A program made the position numbers and the translations under genes. Shown piece after piece: positions 62,380 through 64,000 of a stretch of 64,000 nucleotides of DNA. The notes under the pieces were generated by a model. That model did no database searches, was not told the DNA's origin, and saw only the letters and a list, made by a program, of their open reading frames with translations. This DNA is from Burkholderiales bacterium (lineage in GTDB: Bacteria; Pseudomonadota; Gammaproteobacteria; Burkholderiales; Burkholderiaceae_C). Location: assembly GCA_028868825.1 (NCBI GenBank), contig JAGWTU010000003.1, positions 62,001-126,000 of the forward strand. The letters run 5' to 3'. Within the stretch, counting starts at the first letter, position 1. Every line of letters starts with the position of its first letter.

Positions 62380-63533
62380 CCAAGCTTCATTCCCTTGGGA
62401 TTCTTCTCGCCTTCTTCGCCTGTTTCTCTTCCCCGCCCGTACAAGCCCAAGCGATGAATTCAGCACCACCACCGCAAACGCCGCCGGCCCCGCTCGTCAC
62501 GCCCGAGGTGCATCCCGACCACACGGTGACCTTCCGCTTCCGCGCCCCCGGCGCGCAGGCCGTGCAGCTCGCGCGCGAAGGCGCGCCGGCCGTGCCGATG
62601 CGCCGGGACGATGCCGGTGTCTGGAGCGTGACGACCGCGCCGCTGCCCCCGGACTATTACGGCTATTCGATCGTCGTCGATGGCCAGCGCAACCTCGATC
62701 CCTACAACCCCCTGTTCAAGCCGAATCTGCTGTCCACCGAGAACATGGTCCATGTCCCGGGGCCGGCGTCCGCGCCCTGGGAATCGAACGAGGTGCCGCA
62801 CGGGGCGATCCATCACCATTACTACCGTTCGGCCGTCGCCGCCGACGACCGCGACTATTACGTCTACACGCCGCCGAATTACGATCCGCGGGCGAGCGCC
62901 GAGTACCCCGTGCTCTATCTGCTGCACGGGTACAGCGACGACGCCAGCGGCTGGACCGCCGTCGGTCGTGCGAACGTGATTCTCGACAATCTGATTGCGC
63001 GCGGCCAGGCCAAGCCGATGATCGTCGTCATGCCGCTGGGTTACGGCACCATGAAGATGATCACCGGTGGCTGGGACGTCTGGGATCGCCAGGACATCCG
63101 CACGGAGAATTTCTCGAAATTCCAGCAGGCGCTGCTCGGCGAGGTGATGCCGCAGGTGGAAAGCGGCTACCGCGTCGCCGCGGACCGCGATTCGCGGGCC
63201 ATCGCCGGGCTGTCGATGGGCGGCGCCGAGTCGCTGCTCACGGGGTTGAACCATGCGGACCGGTTCGCCTGGATCGGCGCCTTCAGTTCGGGCGGTCTGC
63301 CGGAACCCTTCGATCGCGATTTCCCGGGACTCGGGACCGGGAAATCGCCCGCCCTGCGCTTGCTGTGGATCGCCTGCGGCACCGAAGACGGACTGATCGA
63401 CGTGAACCGCCGGTTCCACCATTGGCTCGAATCCAAGGGCATCGAGCACGGCGCCATCGAAACGCCGGGCATGCACAGCTGGATGGTCTGGCGCCGGAAC
63501 CTGGCGGCCTTCCTGCCGCTGCTGTTCCGTTAG
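62376..63533 (+). CDS. Exported alpha/beta-hydrolase esterase with N-terminal Ig-like domain
   Basis: Secreted esterase of 385 residues. Signal peptide LGILLAFFACFSSPPVQAQ, then a CBM48/early-set-like domain (TPEVHPDHTVTFRFRAPGAQAVQL onward, about 40-130), then the esterase fold: YPVLYLLHGYSDDASGW, PMIVVMPLGYG, the nucleophile elbow AGLSMGGAESL, the Asp segment IACGTEDGLID and the catalytic His in TPGMHSWMVWRRNL. This is the arrangement of feruloyl/acetyl-xylan esterase-type (XynZ/IroE) hydrolases. GAGG precedes the ATG. Plant polysaccharide side-chain ester cleavage is the likely role. Confidence 0.9.
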   Translation: MTKLHSLGILLAFFACFSSPPVQAQAMNSAPPPQTPPAPLVTPEVHPDHTVTFRFRAPGAQAVQLAREGAPAVPMRRDDAGVWSVTTAPLPPDYYGYSIVVDGQRNLDPYNPLFKPNLLSTENMVHVPGPASAPWESNEVPHGAIHHHYYRSAVAADDRDYYVYTPPNYDPRASAEYPVLYLLHGYSDDASGWTAVGRANVILDNLIARGQAKPMIVVMPLGYGTMKMITGGWDVWDRQDIRTENFSKFQQALLGEVMPQVESGYRVAADRDSRAIAGLSMGGAESLLTGLNHADRFAWIGAFSSGGLPEPFDRDFPGLGTGKSPALRLLWIACGTEDGLIDVNRRFHHWLESKGIEHGAIETPGMHSWMVWRRNLAAFLPLLFR

Positions 63534-63626
63534 CGATGGCCTCACAGCCGTCCTCGGGATGGCGATGGACCCCGCGGCCGGCGTCGCTACCATCGGTCGC
63601 GTTGCCACTGATCCAGGAGATACGCC

Positions 63627-64000
63627 ATGCCCCATCTGAAACCGGTTCCGCTCGAGGACGTCCGGGAACCCGACATCCGCGAACGCTTCGAGCATTACAG
63701 GAAGACGCGCGGCTTCACGCCGAACAGCATCATGACGATGGTGCGGCGGCCGGACATCGTGCGCGCCTTCATGGCGCTGAACCAGGCCGTGCTCTACGAG
63801 GGCACGGTGCCGACCGAGACCAAGATGCTGGTCAGCCTGGCCAGCAGCTACGCGGCCGGATGCCTGTATTGCCAGTCGCACATGGCCAATCTTTCCAGCA
63901 TCTACCAGGCCTCGGACGAGAAGATCGCCGCGCTCTGGAATTTCGAGGCGAGCACGCTCTTCAGTCCGGCCGAACGCGCGGCGATCGCGCTGGCGCTGAA
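63627..64000 (+). CDS. Carboxymuconolactone decarboxylase (AhpD-like) family protein, cut by window edge
   Basis: First 124 codons of an AhpD-fold protein. AGGAGA precedes the ATG at 63627. TRGFTPNSIMTMVRRPDIVRAFMALNQAVLYEG and ETKMLVSLASSYAAGCLYCQSHMANLS are typical; the CLYC pair followed by His is the peroxidase-type redox motif (CxxCxxH) of this family. This contrasts with the relative at 9606, which lacks it. A role in oxidative-stress defence or as a decarboxylase-like enzyme cannot be decided from the part visible. It lies 93 bp after the esterase gene. Confidence 0.85.
   Translation, partial: MPHLKPVPLEDVREPDIRERFEHYRKTRGFTPNSIMTMVRRPDIVRAFMALNQAVLYEGTVPTETKMLVSLASSYAAGCLYCQSHMANLSSIYQASDEKIAALWNFEASTLFSPAERAAIALAL

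Overview
The window is very GC-rich and densely coding, and comes from a Gram-negative bacterium. It has five TonB-dependent receptor genes (one cut by the edge), PEP-CTERM sorting signals, Tat signal peptides, an OmpR-type two-component pair and a fused EIIA-HPr-EI phosphotransferase protein. A betaproteobacterium of the Burkholderiales type is my best guess; a Xanthomonadales-like gammaproteobacterium is the alternative. I saw no rRNA, tRNA, CRISPR array, insertion sequence or phage gene.

Region 1 (1-22103) is a two-armed catabolic island. The minus arm, read leftward from about 9340, holds an acyl-CoA dehydrogenase, a kinase-like APH protein, a TonB receptor, a flavoprotein related to 3-ketosteroid dehydrogenases, an SDR and a second TonB receptor. 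The plus arm, from 9606, holds an AhpD-like protein, an MDR reductase, an enoyl-CoA hydratase, an EthD protein, an SDR, an acyl-CoA ligase, a TetR regulator, a second acyl-CoA dehydrogenase/APH pair, a second hydratase, a thiolase and a FadB-like protein. One palindrome, CGACCG-NN-CGGTCG, lies in front of three transcription units and is probably the TetR operator. The two ACAD-APH pairs point to a beta-oxidation variant for hydroxylated acyl-CoAs (as in ACAD10/11 or the Lva pathway); the substrate is unknown.

Region 2 (22168-30150) is mixed: two convergent DUF1254 paralogues, a decayed GH13 glycosidase, an MFS transporter, and a secreted squalene-cyclase-like barrel beside an outer-membrane protein.

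Region 3 (30151-49291, all minus) is a long N-acetylglucosamine/chitin cluster: a solute-binding protein, EIIA-HPr-EI, EIICB (NagE), GH20 hexosaminidase, TonB receptor, GDSL hydrolase, a second solute-binding protein, response regulator, histidine kinase, NagX, NagB, a nucleoside-gate membrane protein and a DUF3667 protein. The path runs from oligosaccharide trimming and outer-membrane uptake to PTS phosphorylation and deamination. NagA and the usual GntR/LacI-type regulator are absent from the window.

Region 4 (49292-64000) alternates live genes with decayed ones. Live: a Tat-exported phospholipase C, a phosphoesterase, a TonB receptor with a YncE-like propeller protein, a small membrane protein, a DUF2141 protein, a Tat-type carotenoid oxygenase, an exported esterase and an edge-truncated AhpD-like protein. 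Decayed: a PEP-CTERM protein and a redoxin (49701-50649), and between 60820 and 62379 a lectin-like fragment, a phosphoesterase fragment, a second PEP-CTERM gene, an unidentified 3' remnant and a frameshifted NlpC/P60-like gene.
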